Source: Bdellovibrionales bacterium GWA1_52_35
GTDB taxonomy: Bacteria; Bdellovibrionota; UBA1018
Direction: 5' to 3'
DNA length: 64,000 nucleotides
Assembly: GCA_001769805.1 (NCBI GenBank)
Contig: MEPO01000013.1
Coordinates: 84,538 to 148,537 of the forward strand
Part shown: piece after piece, positions 28,727 to 37,867 of the stretch
Layout of the letters: every line of letters starts with the position of its first letter
Position numbering within the stretch: the stretch's first letter is position 1
Position numbers and translations under genes: made by a program
The notes under the pieces: model-generated
The model's database searches: none
What the model was told of the DNA's origin: nothing
What the model saw: the letters and a program-made list of their open reading frames with translations, nothing else

Positions 28727-30118
28727 CTAAAACCAGACATGACAGGCAAGTCCTGGAGCCGCTGTTTTGTCGTCACCCACGTAAGCGGGGGTCAGAATAC
28801 CTTTGCGGGTCATCCCTGTTTTTTTCGATTTATCTGAAAAACCAAAATGCAGATAACGAGGTAGGACGAAACCCGCAAGCAACCCTACCGCGGTCCCGGC
28901 CGCAACATCTGACAGGTAGTGATTGTCTGAAACAATCCGCATCACGCCTGTGGCTGATGCCAACGCCAAAGAAGCCAGGCAGGCTGCGTTGTCCGCAGCC
29001 TTGGAGTCATATAGGCTCAAATACGAATGCGAAGTGCAGATCAACCCTGCCGCCGTGAAGGCCAGGGCCGAGTGCCCACTCATGAAGCTCTTGCGATCTT
29101 CAAGTGATCCACAGATCTCGCCGGGAGGACAGTTTTCGACAAACGGGCGGTTGCGGTCGAAAGCGGCCTTGGTTGCATTTGAAAGCATTCCTGCGAAGAG
29201 AAAAGACTCTGCACTGATCAATCCCAGCTGTACGGCAGTTTCAGTATCGGTTTTGCCGCGAGCCCGGGCAACACCGGCATCGAGCATGGGGTACAGAATC
29301 AAACCACCCATCAGGACCGTGCTCGCTTTTGATATCAGGTCGTTCGTCTTCGAATCCGAAAGGCCCATCAGGCTTCTGATCTTTTCATCGAACCCCGGTG
29401 CGTCGCCAAACTGCAAAGGCTTGCTTGGGCGAAGAATATCGTTCGTCAGGAAAGTCGTGGCCCCCATCAAACCGACCGCAATATACTCACTTTTTCGAAA
29501 TTTGGGCCACTGAGGGTCCCATTTCACGATTTCTTTTTTCTCGAGGATTTTCGGTTCATACCGGCTCAAGGAAGCCAGCAGATTTTCCTTCAACCTGGGC
29601 GTCGCCGCCTGTTCTTTGAGCTTGTCCGCAAGTTCACGCAGAGACTTTCTGGATGCTTCGGGCAACTTCAGATCGGCTTGCTTCAGACTGGACTCTATTG
29701 CCTCAGCATGCACGAGAAGCCCCCGGCGAATTTCCTCTTCTGACTGATTTTCTATAATCAGGCGTTCATTCATGATCAGAAGCCGGGCCTTCGAAACAGA
29801 TTCCAGCAACTCCACTTCAGCAGCGGGCTTCCCGTTCTGATCGCAGGTCAACCAGCCTCGCTCCCCCTCTTTGTCTCCAAAGGTCAGGAGTGCAGGATTG
29901 GAAGTAGGCAGAAGGTCCGGTGCCCCGGCTGTGCAAACCTGCACTTGATTGGGTTCAAGGATCGTGAGGGAGTGCTGCGCGCGATCCCAGGTCTTGAGCA
30001 GAAGATCGTCTTCGGCCGTGCGCAGGACTTCAGACCAAGCTGGCGTGATCACGATTCCGGAAATCCAGATAAGACTCAAAAGAGTTGCAAACTTCATAAC
30101 TATACAAAATTCTACCAC
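28727..30118 (-). CDS. PAP2-family phosphatase (lipid phosphatase-like)
   Basis: AAFDRNRPF, SFMSGHSALAFTAAGLIC, SDNHYLSDVAAGTAVG correspond to PAP2 motifs. Confidence 0.88.
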   Translation of the reverse strand: MVEFCIVMKFATLLSLIWISGIVITPAWSEVLRTAEDDLLLKTWDRAQHSLTILEPNQVQVCTAGAPDLLPTSNPALLTFGDKEGERGWLTCDQNGKPAAEVELLESVSKARLLIMNERLIIENQSEEEIRRGLLVHAEAIESSLKQADLKLPEASRKSLRELADKLKEQAATPRLKENLLASLSRYEPKILEKKEIVKWDPQWPKFRKSEYIAVGLMGATTFLTNDILRPSKPLQFGDAPGFDEKIRSLMGLSDSKTNDLISKASTVLMGGLILYPMLDAGVARARGKTDTETAVQLGLISAESFLFAGMLSNATKAAFDRNRPFVENCPPGEICGSLEDRKSFMSGHSALAFTAAGLICTSHSYLSLYDSKAADNAACLASLALASATGVMRIVSDNHYLSDVAAGTAVGLLAGFVLPRYLHFGFSDKSKKTGMTRKGILTPAYVGDDKTAAPGLACHVWF

Positions 30119-30232
30119 GCGTCATTCGGACGGAATACAAAATCGAAGTATCAGCTTTATAGAGCAGCTCAGGGGATACAACACGGTGCATTAATCTTAA
30201 TTTCTGGTCTGAACACTGCATCTTTGCACCCC

Positions 30233-30394
30233 ATGGAAAAAGATGCGGTGAAATCCCCAGAACCTGATCGTCTCCGGAACCATCCCCAAGCCGAGCCTCG
30301 ACGCAGCAAACCGGACCCGACCACCGTTCGTCGCGAACGCGCCAAAGCCTTACGCTTGAAGAACAGAGCCAAGCGCATGCGCAGAGTGGGCTGA
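30233..30394 (+). CDS. Small basic hypothetical protein (53 aa)
   Basis: MEKDAVKSPEPDRLRNHPQAEPRRSKPDPTTVRRERAKALRLKNRAKRMRRVG; in frame within the longer track ORF 29945..30394. Confidence 0.4.
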   Translation: MEKDAVKSPEPDRLRNHPQAEPRRSKPDPTTVRRERAKALRLKNRAKRMRRVG

Positions 30395-30464
30395 AGTTTC
30401 GGGGATAATAATTTCGCGGGTAATAAATTGACGCCCAATTTCTTTTCATGAGAGAAGGGCGGGG

Positions 30465-31136
30465 ATGATTACGTTTCAAGACATTGTTGTTGTCGGCTTC
30501 CTCGCTTTTTTGGAAGCAATTCTTTCGATCGATAATGCGGTCGTGCTGGCCGTCATGGTCAAACACCTGCCTCCGAAGCAACAAAAGATGGCCCTGACTT
30601 ACGGGCTCGCCGGCGCAGTCGTCTTCCGTCTGATCGCCTTATCCATTGCCACCTATCTTATTCAGATGCGGTGGGTGAAATTTGTCGGCGGCGGTTATCT
30701 CATTTTCATCGGACTCAAACACCTTCTGCAGAAACAGCCGCACGGAGACGAAACCAAACCTGTCCGTCATGCAGGTTTCTGGAAAACAGTCGTCATGATC
30801 GAAATCATGGATATTGCTTTCGCGGTCGATTCAATCCTGGCCGCGGTTGCCATCAGCCCCAAGCTCTGGATCGTTTTCTTCGGCGGGTTCATCGGAGTGC
30901 TGATGATTCGTTATGCGGCGACCTTTTTTGCAAAATTATTGCTCAATTTCCCGACCTTCGAAGTTTCGGCCTACTTGCTGGTACTCGTGATCGGCCTGAA
31001 ACTCACCATGGAGGGCTTTCATTTTCCGGGCGTGGATTTTATGAGCGCTTCGAATCCCGCCTTCTGGATTTTCTGGATGGCTATGGCTCTCTGCGTGGCC
31101 TTTGGTTTCAGGCGGACAAAGAAGTCACCGTCTTGA
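30465..31136 (+). CDS. TerC family integral membrane protein
   Basis: LEAILSIDNAVVLAVMVKHLPPKQQKMALTYGL, MIEIMDIAFAVDSILAAVAIS. Confidence 0.93.
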   Translation: MITFQDIVVVGFLAFLEAILSIDNAVVLAVMVKHLPPKQQKMALTYGLAGAVVFRLIALSIATYLIQMRWVKFVGGGYLIFIGLKHLLQKQPHGDETKPVRHAGFWKTVVMIEIMDIAFAVDSILAAVAISPKLWIVFFGGFIGVLMIRYAATFFAKLLLNFPTFEVSAYLLVLVIGLKLTMEGFHFPGVDFMSASNPAFWIFWMAMALCVAFGFRRTKKSPS

Positions 31137-32352
31137 TCGGAAAGTAAGCTTCAAAGACATTTCCTTTTCCAGGGATGCTTTCAACCAGCATCACGTTTCC
31201 CCCATGGAGCTGCGCAATCTGCTTTGAAATGAATAACCCCAGCCCCATCCCCCCCATCCGGGCGGTACGCTGAGCTCTCTCAAAAGGGTGAAATATTCTC
31301 TCACGATCCTCGAGCGGCACTGCCGGGCCCTGGTCCCGCACCGAAAGCCTGAAGGCGCCGGAGCTTTCGGCCAGTTTGACCCAGACACTGCCTCCTTCAG
31401 GCGAAAAGCGGATGCCATTCATTATCAGATTGGTCACGAGTTCTTCGAACCGTACAGGATCCACCCAGGCGGTCAATATGGGGGGGCTTTCCAGTTTCAA
31501 AGAAACCCCCGCTTCGGCAGCAATAATATTCATTCTCTGGCTACTGGATTCTTTCAGAATCGAAGCCACGTCCACTTCCGACGGTTCCACCACGAACCGG
31601 CCATTCTGAATCCGGGATACATTCAGCAGGCCGTCGATCAACTCATTGAGGCGCTCAACCTGACGAATCACCATTTTGAGAAATGACTGCTGCCGTGCAA
31701 TTTGTTCACCCTCCGGTTCATCTTTCTTCTGCCGAAGAACGCGCTCCTGAAGCTGCAGAATGCCGTAAATCGCGGTCAACGGCGTCTTGAGGTCATGGCT
31801 CGCAATAGAAAGGAACTGACCTCGCTGAGCGATGATCGATTCTAGCTGTGCAATTTCACCCAGTTCCGAAAATCTCTGCGCAAGTGCCAACCCGAGAATA
31901 CCCTGTCGCACGTCCTGCTCATGATCGCCGCCCAACGCGAGCCACCCTGCCTCCTGCTTGATTTTGGCTTCAGCGCCGCGCCCGTTGAGCCAGCTCTGTA
32001 TCGAGATTGGAATAATAGTGATCGATCGCGGCGCCCTCAAGCGCCAAAACGGAAAGTTTCTTTCACCCACCGGAAAAGTCCGCAGATCGCCTGCCTTCGG
32101 AGAAGGATCCAGAAGGCTAATTTGCGTTCGGAGAAATTCCTTCAGAGCGGCTTCGGCAGTCTCTGGAACAAGATCCGGCTCAAAAGTCCCGACCGCGAGC
32201 AACTCAGGCTGTCCGGGAACACTGAGCTGGATTGCGGCGAATTGTGCCCCACAGACTTGTGCGGCCCGTGAAGCGGCGGCCGCGAGCTCCGCCTCACTTT
32301 TCGGGAGTGTACTGACATTCCGATAAAACGAAGACAGACGCATGGTCTCCAT
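31108..32352 (-). CDS. Sensor histidine kinase (HisKA + HATPase_c, GAF-like N-terminus)
   Basis: SIASHDLKTPLTAIYGILQLQ, LVTNLIMNGIRFSPEGGSV, GMGLGLFISKQIAQLHGG. ATG at 32352 with AAGAGGAA upstream preferred over the 32562 start. Confidence 0.9.
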   Translation of the reverse strand: METMRLSSFYRNVSTLPKSEAELAAAASRAAQVCGAQFAAIQLSVPGQPELLAVGTFEPDLVPETAEAALKEFLRTQISLLDPSPKAGDLRTFPVGERNFPFWRLRAPRSITIIPISIQSWLNGRGAEAKIKQEAGWLALGGDHEQDVRQGILGLALAQRFSELGEIAQLESIIAQRGQFLSIASHDLKTPLTAIYGILQLQERVLRQKKDEPEGEQIARQQSFLKMVIRQVERLNELIDGLLNVSRIQNGRFVVEPSEVDVASILKESSSQRMNIIAAEAGVSLKLESPPILTAWVDPVRFEELVTNLIMNGIRFSPEGGSVWVKLAESSGAFRLSVRDQGPAVPLEDRERIFHPFERAQRTARMGGMGLGLFISKQIAQLHGGNVMLVESIPGKGNVFEAYFPIKTVTSLSA

Positions 32353-32555
32353 TTCCTCTTGATACCATAAAGATTTGCGTGACCGTTCTGCGTAAAAGGA
32401 GGTGCAAGGTGCGCATATTTCAAAATTTCCGGGGCATGCTTTTTGTACTTTGAGAAAGCGTTGGTCACATCTCGATAAACATCCTGCATGACCATTCGAG
32501 GAAGTGAGTTGCATCAGCATCAACCGCCCCCGACTGACGCGACCCACCTCGAAGG

Positions 32556-32587
32556 GGGGCAAGCTCCGGCTTGCCCCTTTTCTTTTT
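32556..32587 (+). terminator. Rho-independent terminator GGGGCAAGC-TCCG-GCTTGCCCC-TTTTCTTTTT
   Basis: Perfect 9-bp stem, tetraloop, T-rich tail on + strand. Confidence 0.85.
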
Positions 32588-32676
32588 ATACCGGGGACTT
32601 AGCGCAATCAAGCGCAGCACTGCATTCGCATTAAATGAAAAAAAGTATTATTCCGATAGAGGAGTAACGACCCTGT

Positions 32677-33843
32677 ATGGAAACTCCTTTAAAACCTGGC
32701 ACACCTCCTCCCTCCTCAGCGCGCCCGCAGCAGACGGCGACTCAACCTAAGGCCGCCGCGCGACCAGCACCAGCACCTGCTCCCGCACCGGCTCAGACGG
32801 CGCGGCACCTGAAGAAAGGCGAGCTGCTTTTCGCGGAGGGCGAAAATTCCAGAGCCATGTATTTTTTGAAAACAGGAATGCTTCGAATTTTCAAAAAAAA
32901 GGGCGAATCCCACATTGAAATCGATACGATTCATTCCGGCCAGGTCGTAGGCGAACTTGCATTCCTGGACGGCAACCCACGTTCGGCTTCGGGCGAAGCG
33001 TTGACCGAGTGCGATCTGGTCGAAGTTTCAGGACCTGTATTCCAGGATGTGCTGACAAAAATGCCTGACTGGTTGAAAATTCTGCTCAAGACGGTCGTCG
33101 CGCGTCTGAGAACCGCGAGCACCCGGATCCGTCAGCTTGAGTCCGCTAGTGTGGCGGTTGATTATTCGGACAAAGACGGCAAGCGCAATTCTCATTATGT
33201 TTACCTTTCACCGATTGATGTCCTGAAGATCGCCTCAGGAATCCTGCTGGTCTGCGCCCGCAATGGTGCGGGCGTTCCGGGCGGCGTCACAGTCCGGGTA
33301 GGTTTGCTTCAGAGATACGTGAATCAGATCATGGGAGTTCCGGTCGCAAAGATCACCACCTTCATGGATGTACTTGAGCAGGTGAATGTAATCAAAACTT
33401 CCAGCGATGGCGACAGCCAGCAAAGCATTCTGCAAGATATCGACTTTCTTGAGCAGCTCATCACGTATCTGAACGAAGAAAATCTGCTCGAACCCTCCAA
33501 ACGCCACGACCTGACCATCCGGGGATTTCTCGTCATGGGCCTGATGGCCAAACACATGGATCAGTACGGAACTGACCAGGTGACGGGAATGAAGGTTCTG
33601 AATATCGCTGAAATCAGGAAAAAGGAAACCACCGCAGCCGGGAAAGAAGCTTTCCGGATTGAGGAATTCCCGGAGCTCGTCAAGCTGGGCTACGCAACCG
33701 GGCTGAACATAAAATCAACTGATGAAATGTTCACCTCGATTAAAGCGGAATTTTTCATGCATGCTTACCGCCTGCAGCGTCTCGTAGTTTCCATCCAGGC
33801 GGTCAACGAACAAAAGCGTAAAGCCGGCTCGATGGGCCGCTAA
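32677..33843 (+). CDS. Cyclic-nucleotide-binding-domain protein with Pro/Ala-rich N-terminus
   Basis: HLKKGELLFAEGENSRAMYFLKTGMLRIFKKK..IDTIHSGQVVGELAFLDGNPRSASGEALTECDL. Confidence 0.85.
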   Translation: METPLKPGTPPPSSARPQQTATQPKAAARPAPAPAPAPAQTARHLKKGELLFAEGENSRAMYFLKTGMLRIFKKKGESHIEIDTIHSGQVVGELAFLDGNPRSASGEALTECDLVEVSGPVFQDVLTKMPDWLKILLKTVVARLRTASTRIRQLESASVAVDYSDKDGKRNSHYVYLSPIDVLKIASGILLVCARNGAGVPGGVTVRVGLLQRYVNQIMGVPVAKITTFMDVLEQVNVIKTSSDGDSQQSILQDIDFLEQLITYLNEENLLEPSKRHDLTIRGFLVMGLMAKHMDQYGTDQVTGMKVLNIAEIRKKETTAAGKEAFRIEEFPELVKLGYATGLNIKSTDEMFTSIKAEFFMHAYRLQRLVVSIQAVNEQKRKAGSMGR

Positions 33844-34913
33844 ACCAGATCGGGACGAACCGTCTTCAGACGGTCCACGATTTTCTTGATATCTTGCGCC
33901 TTTTCTTTATGCGCGACCAGAATCGCCTGCCCGTGTTCCACCACGATCAGATCACTCACCCCAAGGATTGCAACCAGCCTGCCTGGTGCGTCCACGATGT
34001 TTCCATCTGACTCAACAGCCAGCAACTCGCCCCCGGTGACTACTCCGCCCTCACGGCGCGCCTGCAATACATCAGCCGCACCCTCGAGCGAAATCCAGCT
34101 GCCAAGATCATCCCAACCGCAGTCGAGCGGAAAGGAAACCACGTTCCGGGCTTTCTCCATGATCCCGTAATCAATCGAAGTCGCTGTCATTTGCGGGTAG
34201 GCCTTCTGCAGGTCACCACCTGAACTTTCCCAGGCCCTCTTCATCTCCGGCATGAATTCGTCGAAAGCCTTCAGGATCACATCCGCACGCCAGACAAACA
34301 TTCCACCATTCCAGAGATAATTCCCTGCCCTCAGGAATTCCTGCGCCCTCTCGGCATTGGGCTTTTCCACAAATGCATCCACCTTGCGGCAAGTACCACC
34401 CGGCAAGGCACTACCGATACGGAGGTAGCCATATCCGGTTTCGGGCCTCGTCGGCTGCACGCCCAGCGTAACGAGATCATCATGAACCTGTGCCCACTCC
34501 GCGGCTGCCCGGACGGAAGTTCTGAATTTTTCCGGCTGGGAAATGTAATGATCCGCCGGCATGACCAGCATGATTCCGCGCGGGTCTTTTTCAGCAACGG
34601 CGCGCGCCCCCCAATAGACACAAGGCGCGGTATTCCGGCCCTGCGGCTCAGCCAGGATCGTCACTTGCGGGGCATTCTGTGCCACTGCTTCGCTGAGAAG
34701 CTGGGTCGTGATGATCATCCGGTGTTTCTGTCCCTGGGCTCCGCCCGGCACGAGACCGTCAAAGCGGTTGAGTGTCTGCGAAAGGAGTGATGGCGCCTGA
34801 GGTTCCGAAGCGGAGGAAAACGAGAGAAGCTGCTTGGGACGCCGGGATGTGCTCTTTGGCCAGAAACGTGTTCCGCTCCCACCCGCAATAATGACGAGAA
34901 AAAGGTTGTTCAT
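33840..34913 (-). CDS. manC: Mannose-1-phosphate guanylyltransferase
   Basis: FLVIIAGGSGTRFWPKSTSRRPKQLL, EPQGRNTAPCVYWGA, MPADHYI, FVEKPNAERAQEFLRAGNYLWNGGMFVWRAD. Confidence 0.95.
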   Translation of the reverse strand: MNNLFLVIIAGGSGTRFWPKSTSRRPKQLLSFSSASEPQAPSLLSQTLNRFDGLVPGGAQGQKHRMIITTQLLSEAVAQNAPQVTILAEPQGRNTAPCVYWGARAVAEKDPRGIMLVMPADHYISQPEKFRTSVRAAAEWAQVHDDLVTLGVQPTRPETGYGYLRIGSALPGGTCRKVDAFVEKPNAERAQEFLRAGNYLWNGGMFVWRADVILKAFDEFMPEMKRAWESSGGDLQKAYPQMTATSIDYGIMEKARNVVSFPLDCGWDDLGSWISLEGAADVLQARREGGVVTGGELLAVESDGNIVDAPGRLVAILGVSDLIVVEHGQAILVAHKEKAQDIKKIVDRLKTVRPDLV

Positions 34914-34921
34914 AAAATCAC

Positions 34922-35308
34922 TCAGGCCTGAGTAGTGCCGGCCCGGCCATAGCCGTCTTCCAGCCGCACGACGTCTTCAAGAAACGGTGTGGAAACCTCA
35001 AAAATATCGCAATCCTCGTTGGCAATCATCCGATGCTTCCGATGCGGTGGAATATGGTGCGCCTCTCCGGCTGCAAGTTTGACATCCATCATCTCGCCGC
35101 GATCGTTTTCGAAAACCAAGGTCATGCTGCCAGACTGGACGAAAATCGTTTCTTCTTTCCTCTCGTGGTACTGCAACGAGAGCTGATGGCCGCGGTTGAT
35201 ATGAAGAACTTTGCCCACATAATCCGGAGTCTTGGCCCAGATAAGCTCGTAACCCCAAGGCTTCTGCACTTTTTGAATCGGCTGTTTAGAGGTAATCTCG
35301 ATAGACAT
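34922..35308 (-). CDS. Cupin-fold phosphomannose isomerase/ManC C-terminal-type protein
   Basis: KPWGYELIWAKT, VLHINRGHQLSLQYHERKEETIFVQSG, GEAHHIPPHRKHRM. Confidence 0.88.
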   Translation of the reverse strand: MSIEITSKQPIQKVQKPWGYELIWAKTPDYVGKVLHINRGHQLSLQYHERKEETIFVQSGSMTLVFENDRGEMMDVKLAAGEAHHIPPHRKHRMIANEDCDIFEVSTPFLEDVVRLEDGYGRAGTTQA

Positions 35309-35323
35309 ATGAAAAGACGCTTA

Positions 35324-36013
35324 TCATCTCACCGCATTAGCGACAATGTAAGAGTCAATCAAGCCACGAGTCCTGAGTTCCCGGCCGCTGCTTTCCGCGA
35401 TGTCCTTGCCTGTATACCCGCCTATATAGATCCGATACCAGCGACCACGCCCGGGCAGTTCCACGACTCTCATCAAAGGCTTCAGGCCTCCTGCTTCAGC
35501 TCTCGAAATCTGTTCGCGGGCAGTTTCTATTTTGGAGTGAGAACCAATCTGGAGTGTGTATTTTCCGATTGGGGCCGCTCGGGTCACTGCAGCCAGAGAT
35601 TGCAATGAGGCATCTGCAACTGCATTCTCCGGTTCGGCTAGCGCATTGATTTTTTCGGCCTTGGACTGCTCGGGCAATTCAACTTGACGCCGGACACTCG
35701 CTTTGAGTCCGGTCCGCCCCACTTCGTCATGCGCGGCCTTGTCGAGAACATCATCGGATTCAACCTGGGCTCCCCGGTTCTGATCTGCGAGATCCTGGGC
35801 AACCGGGACGGGGTCCTCTTCAGTTGCGGCAAGCGTGGCGGCAGCGAACTCGGTCTGAGCCTCACCTGCACCAACACGTTTTCCGAGATGAACACCGAGA
35901 GTAAATGCAAAAATGGCGACCAAAAGCGCTAAAAGGAGTAAAACTCCCATTTCCTTCCGATCATAAATGAAGAGGCGCTGTTTTTGCTGCATTTTCAATA
36001 TCATAGCGAGCAT
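35324..36013 (-). CDS. SPOR-domain membrane protein
   Basis: Single TM; C-terminal YTLQIGSHSKIETAREQISRAEAGGLKPLMRVVELPGRGRWYRIYIGGYTGKDIAE. Confidence 0.85.
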   Translation of the reverse strand: MLAMILKMQQKQRLFIYDRKEMGVLLLLALLVAIFAFTLGVHLGKRVGAGEAQTEFAAATLAATEEDPVPVAQDLADQNRGAQVESDDVLDKAAHDEVGRTGLKASVRRQVELPEQSKAEKINALAEPENAVADASLQSLAAVTRAAPIGKYTLQIGSHSKIETAREQISRAEAGGLKPLMRVVELPGRGRWYRIYIGGYTGKDIAESSGRELRTRGLIDSYIVANAVR

Positions 36014-36176
36014 TTGCCGGGTCTGTCAATTCCCGAGGAAACCCGGAACCTGAATTGGGTCTGAAAATCGGAGGCCCGATCCGGCTTTCTCAAGAATATC
36101 GTTCCAGGAGGTGGTTTTTTGAATCTCACAGGCCCGAAAATTCCATTGAGCCTCGGAACGAAAGAGGAACCTGAAC

Positions 36177-36338
36177 ATGAAAATGAATAAAAAAGGCCAG
36201 GGCTTGACCGAGTACATCACCTTACTGCTGCTGGTTTCAGTTATTTCAATTATTTCCGCAAAGTCGCTTGGAACGACAATAAAATCAAAAATCCAACAGG
36301 CGCGAGAACACATCAACTCAGATCTGTCGATGAACTGA
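36177..36338 (+). CDS. Flp-type pilin-like small protein (53 aa)
   Basis: Below track cutoff: MKMNKKGQGLTEYITLLLLVSVISIISAKSLGTTIKSKIQQAREHINSDLSMN; G-QGLTEY class III prepilin-like motif followed by hydrophobic segment. Confidence 0.7.
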   Translation: MKMNKKGQGLTEYITLLLLVSVISIISAKSLGTTIKSKIQQAREHINSDLSMN

Positions 36339-36345
36339 ACGGCTT

Positions 36346-36669
36346 ATGAATTTCCTCCGGAAGAGAGAAGCGGGCATGGAAGGTCAGAGCCTGCTTGAAT
36401 TCAGCGTCAGCCTGCTGGTGATTGTTCCAGTTTTATTGGCTGCGGCGGCCCTGATCCGTTCTGAGTGGGCCCGGGCACGGTGCGCCTACCAGGTATTCGA
36501 AGTCGCGCGGGCCCGGCTGAATTCCCAGCATTCGGGATTCAGTCTCACTCGCCGGGCGAACATCGCGATCACCCTTGAGGATACCCCGCAAGAGCTGCAC
36601 GCCCGGGCTCTTTGCGGGAATATCTCCGAGCAGATACGGTTTCAGAAGCTGGACCATGCGGAATTTTAG
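36346..36669 (+). CDS. TadE-like pseudopilin
   Basis: GQSLLEFSVSLLVIVPVLLAAAALIRSEWARARCAYQVFEVARARLN. Confidence 0.65.
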   Translation: MNFLRKREAGMEGQSLLEFSVSLLVIVPVLLAAAALIRSEWARARCAYQVFEVARARLNSQHSGFSLTRRANIAITLEDTPQELHARALCGNISEQIRFQKLDHAEF

Positions 36670-37285
36670 CAACCCCGCAGGCTCCCTTCACCTGCCGATG
36701 CTCGCTGCCATTCTGATCCTGGTTGTCAGCGGGACAGGCACCTGGGGCTTGCTCAGGAACTGGAGAGCTTTGGTTGAGACTCAACTGCGTCTGGATCGCT
36801 GCATAGGGAGGGTCTCACTTGAGTTCAGGGACCGAATGAACCGGATCACGAAGATCAACTCTGAAATCACCGGGCTGCGCCTGTCCGTGGCTGCCGCGGC
36901 TCTGGAGCCTACCCTCATCCCACCTCTTAAAGCTGCGCTGCAATTCGAAGTTCTCCGCCAGGAGGCTGAGCTGGCGGTATGGAAGCTCAGACAGCTTCAA
37001 TGGGTCTCGCGGCAGAGCTGTCTCAGAAAGGGGGAGTGGTTCCTCCCTCTGCCTGGAATGCACTGGACTCGTCCCGCGGAAGATCCCCTCGGGCCGCAGC
37101 CGCTGGAATGGAACGGGTCTTTGCCGAAGCAGTTCCAGATTGAAGCCGGACATGACTCAAGAACGGCAGCTGCCCTGGTATTTCGCCCCGAGGCGGATCC
37201 GATGGAAGGACTTTATGGAAAAACGAAATTCTCCGCCCGCTGGGCGATACCGACCAAGCTGCTTGCAAGGTCAAATTTTCATTGA
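36656..37285 (+). CDS. Hypothetical TadG/pilus-associated-like protein
   Basis: MRNFSNPAGSLHLPMLAAILILVVSGTGTWGLLRNW single N-terminal TM; overlaps the preceding gene. ATG 36656 preferred. Confidence 0.5.
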   Translation: MRNFSNPAGSLHLPMLAAILILVVSGTGTWGLLRNWRALVETQLRLDRCIGRVSLEFRDRMNRITKINSEITGLRLSVAAAALEPTLIPPLKAALQFEVLRQEAELAVWKLRQLQWVSRQSCLRKGEWFLPLPGMHWTRPAEDPLGPQPLEWNGSLPKQFQIEAGHDSRTAAALVFRPEADPMEGLYGKTKFSARWAIPTKLLARSNFH

Positions 37286-37294
37286 GGGCTGCCT

Positions 37295-37867
37295 ATGGAT
37301 ATCGCTCTTCGGCTTCATCAGTTATGGGCTCTTCTTGGGGTTTCGAAAGGAACTCTCAAATTACCATTCCGTTGTTCGGGAATACTCGGACATGGGCACG
37401 GAAAGACACTGACCGGCATCGCCCTTCTTCTTCTTTCATTTTTAATTGCCCAAGGCGCTCATGAGGCATCACTGAGCACCGGGCGGGGGGAATGGGAAAG
37501 ACAGCATGCTCCAGGGCTCAAAATCTGGGAATTCGCCTTGGGATCGAGAGGGTATAAGCCGGTAACCCAGGAATACGCTTTTTTGAAGAAGACTCGTTTC
37601 CTCTCGGCCCTCGACAGCTCCGCAAAATTCTGGCTCAGTCCCGAGCAAGCCTGTATCGCGCTTTTTGAACAGCAGAACGAGACCCCTTCGAAGCTTTTCT
37701 GCGCAATCGCGAAGGCAAAATCGGGTGGCTCCTCCGGCTGGGAGCCCATCGGGACCGGGTGGCCCGGATTTGAAGTTGCCTTGGCTCGGATCGATCAGCT
37801 GAATGAAGTCCCAGCCCCGCCCCGCCCCGGCAAAACTTTGAGTGACCCGCGCGAGGTCCGATATTGA
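37295..37867 (+). CDS. Hypothetical membrane-anchored protein in the Flp/TadE-like locus
   Basis: TGIALLLLSFLIAQGAHEASLSTGRGEWERQHAPGLKIWEFALGSRGY; stop overlaps the next start. Confidence 0.5.
   Translation: MDIALRLHQLWALLGVSKGTLKLPFRCSGILGHGHGKTLTGIALLLLSFLIAQGAHEASLSTGRGEWERQHAPGLKIWEFALGSRGYKPVTQEYAFLKKTRFLSALDSSAKFWLSPEQACIALFEQQNETPSKLFCAIAKAKSGGSSGWEPIGTGWPGFEVALARIDQLNEVPAPPRPGKTLSDPREVRY

Noticed and set aside
28923-29513. 196-aa plus-strand ORF opposite the PAP2 phosphatase
   Set aside because: Antisense to a gene with intact PAP2 motifs.
30119-30464. Possible yybP-ykoY-type manganese riboswitch upstream of terC
   Set aside because: Characteristic conserved sequence blocks were not recognisable by eye; would need a covariance search.
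32353-32562. N-terminal extension of the histidine kinase to 32562
   Set aside because: Extension looks non-coding, runs toward a terminator hairpin, and a well-placed ATG with SD exists at 32352.
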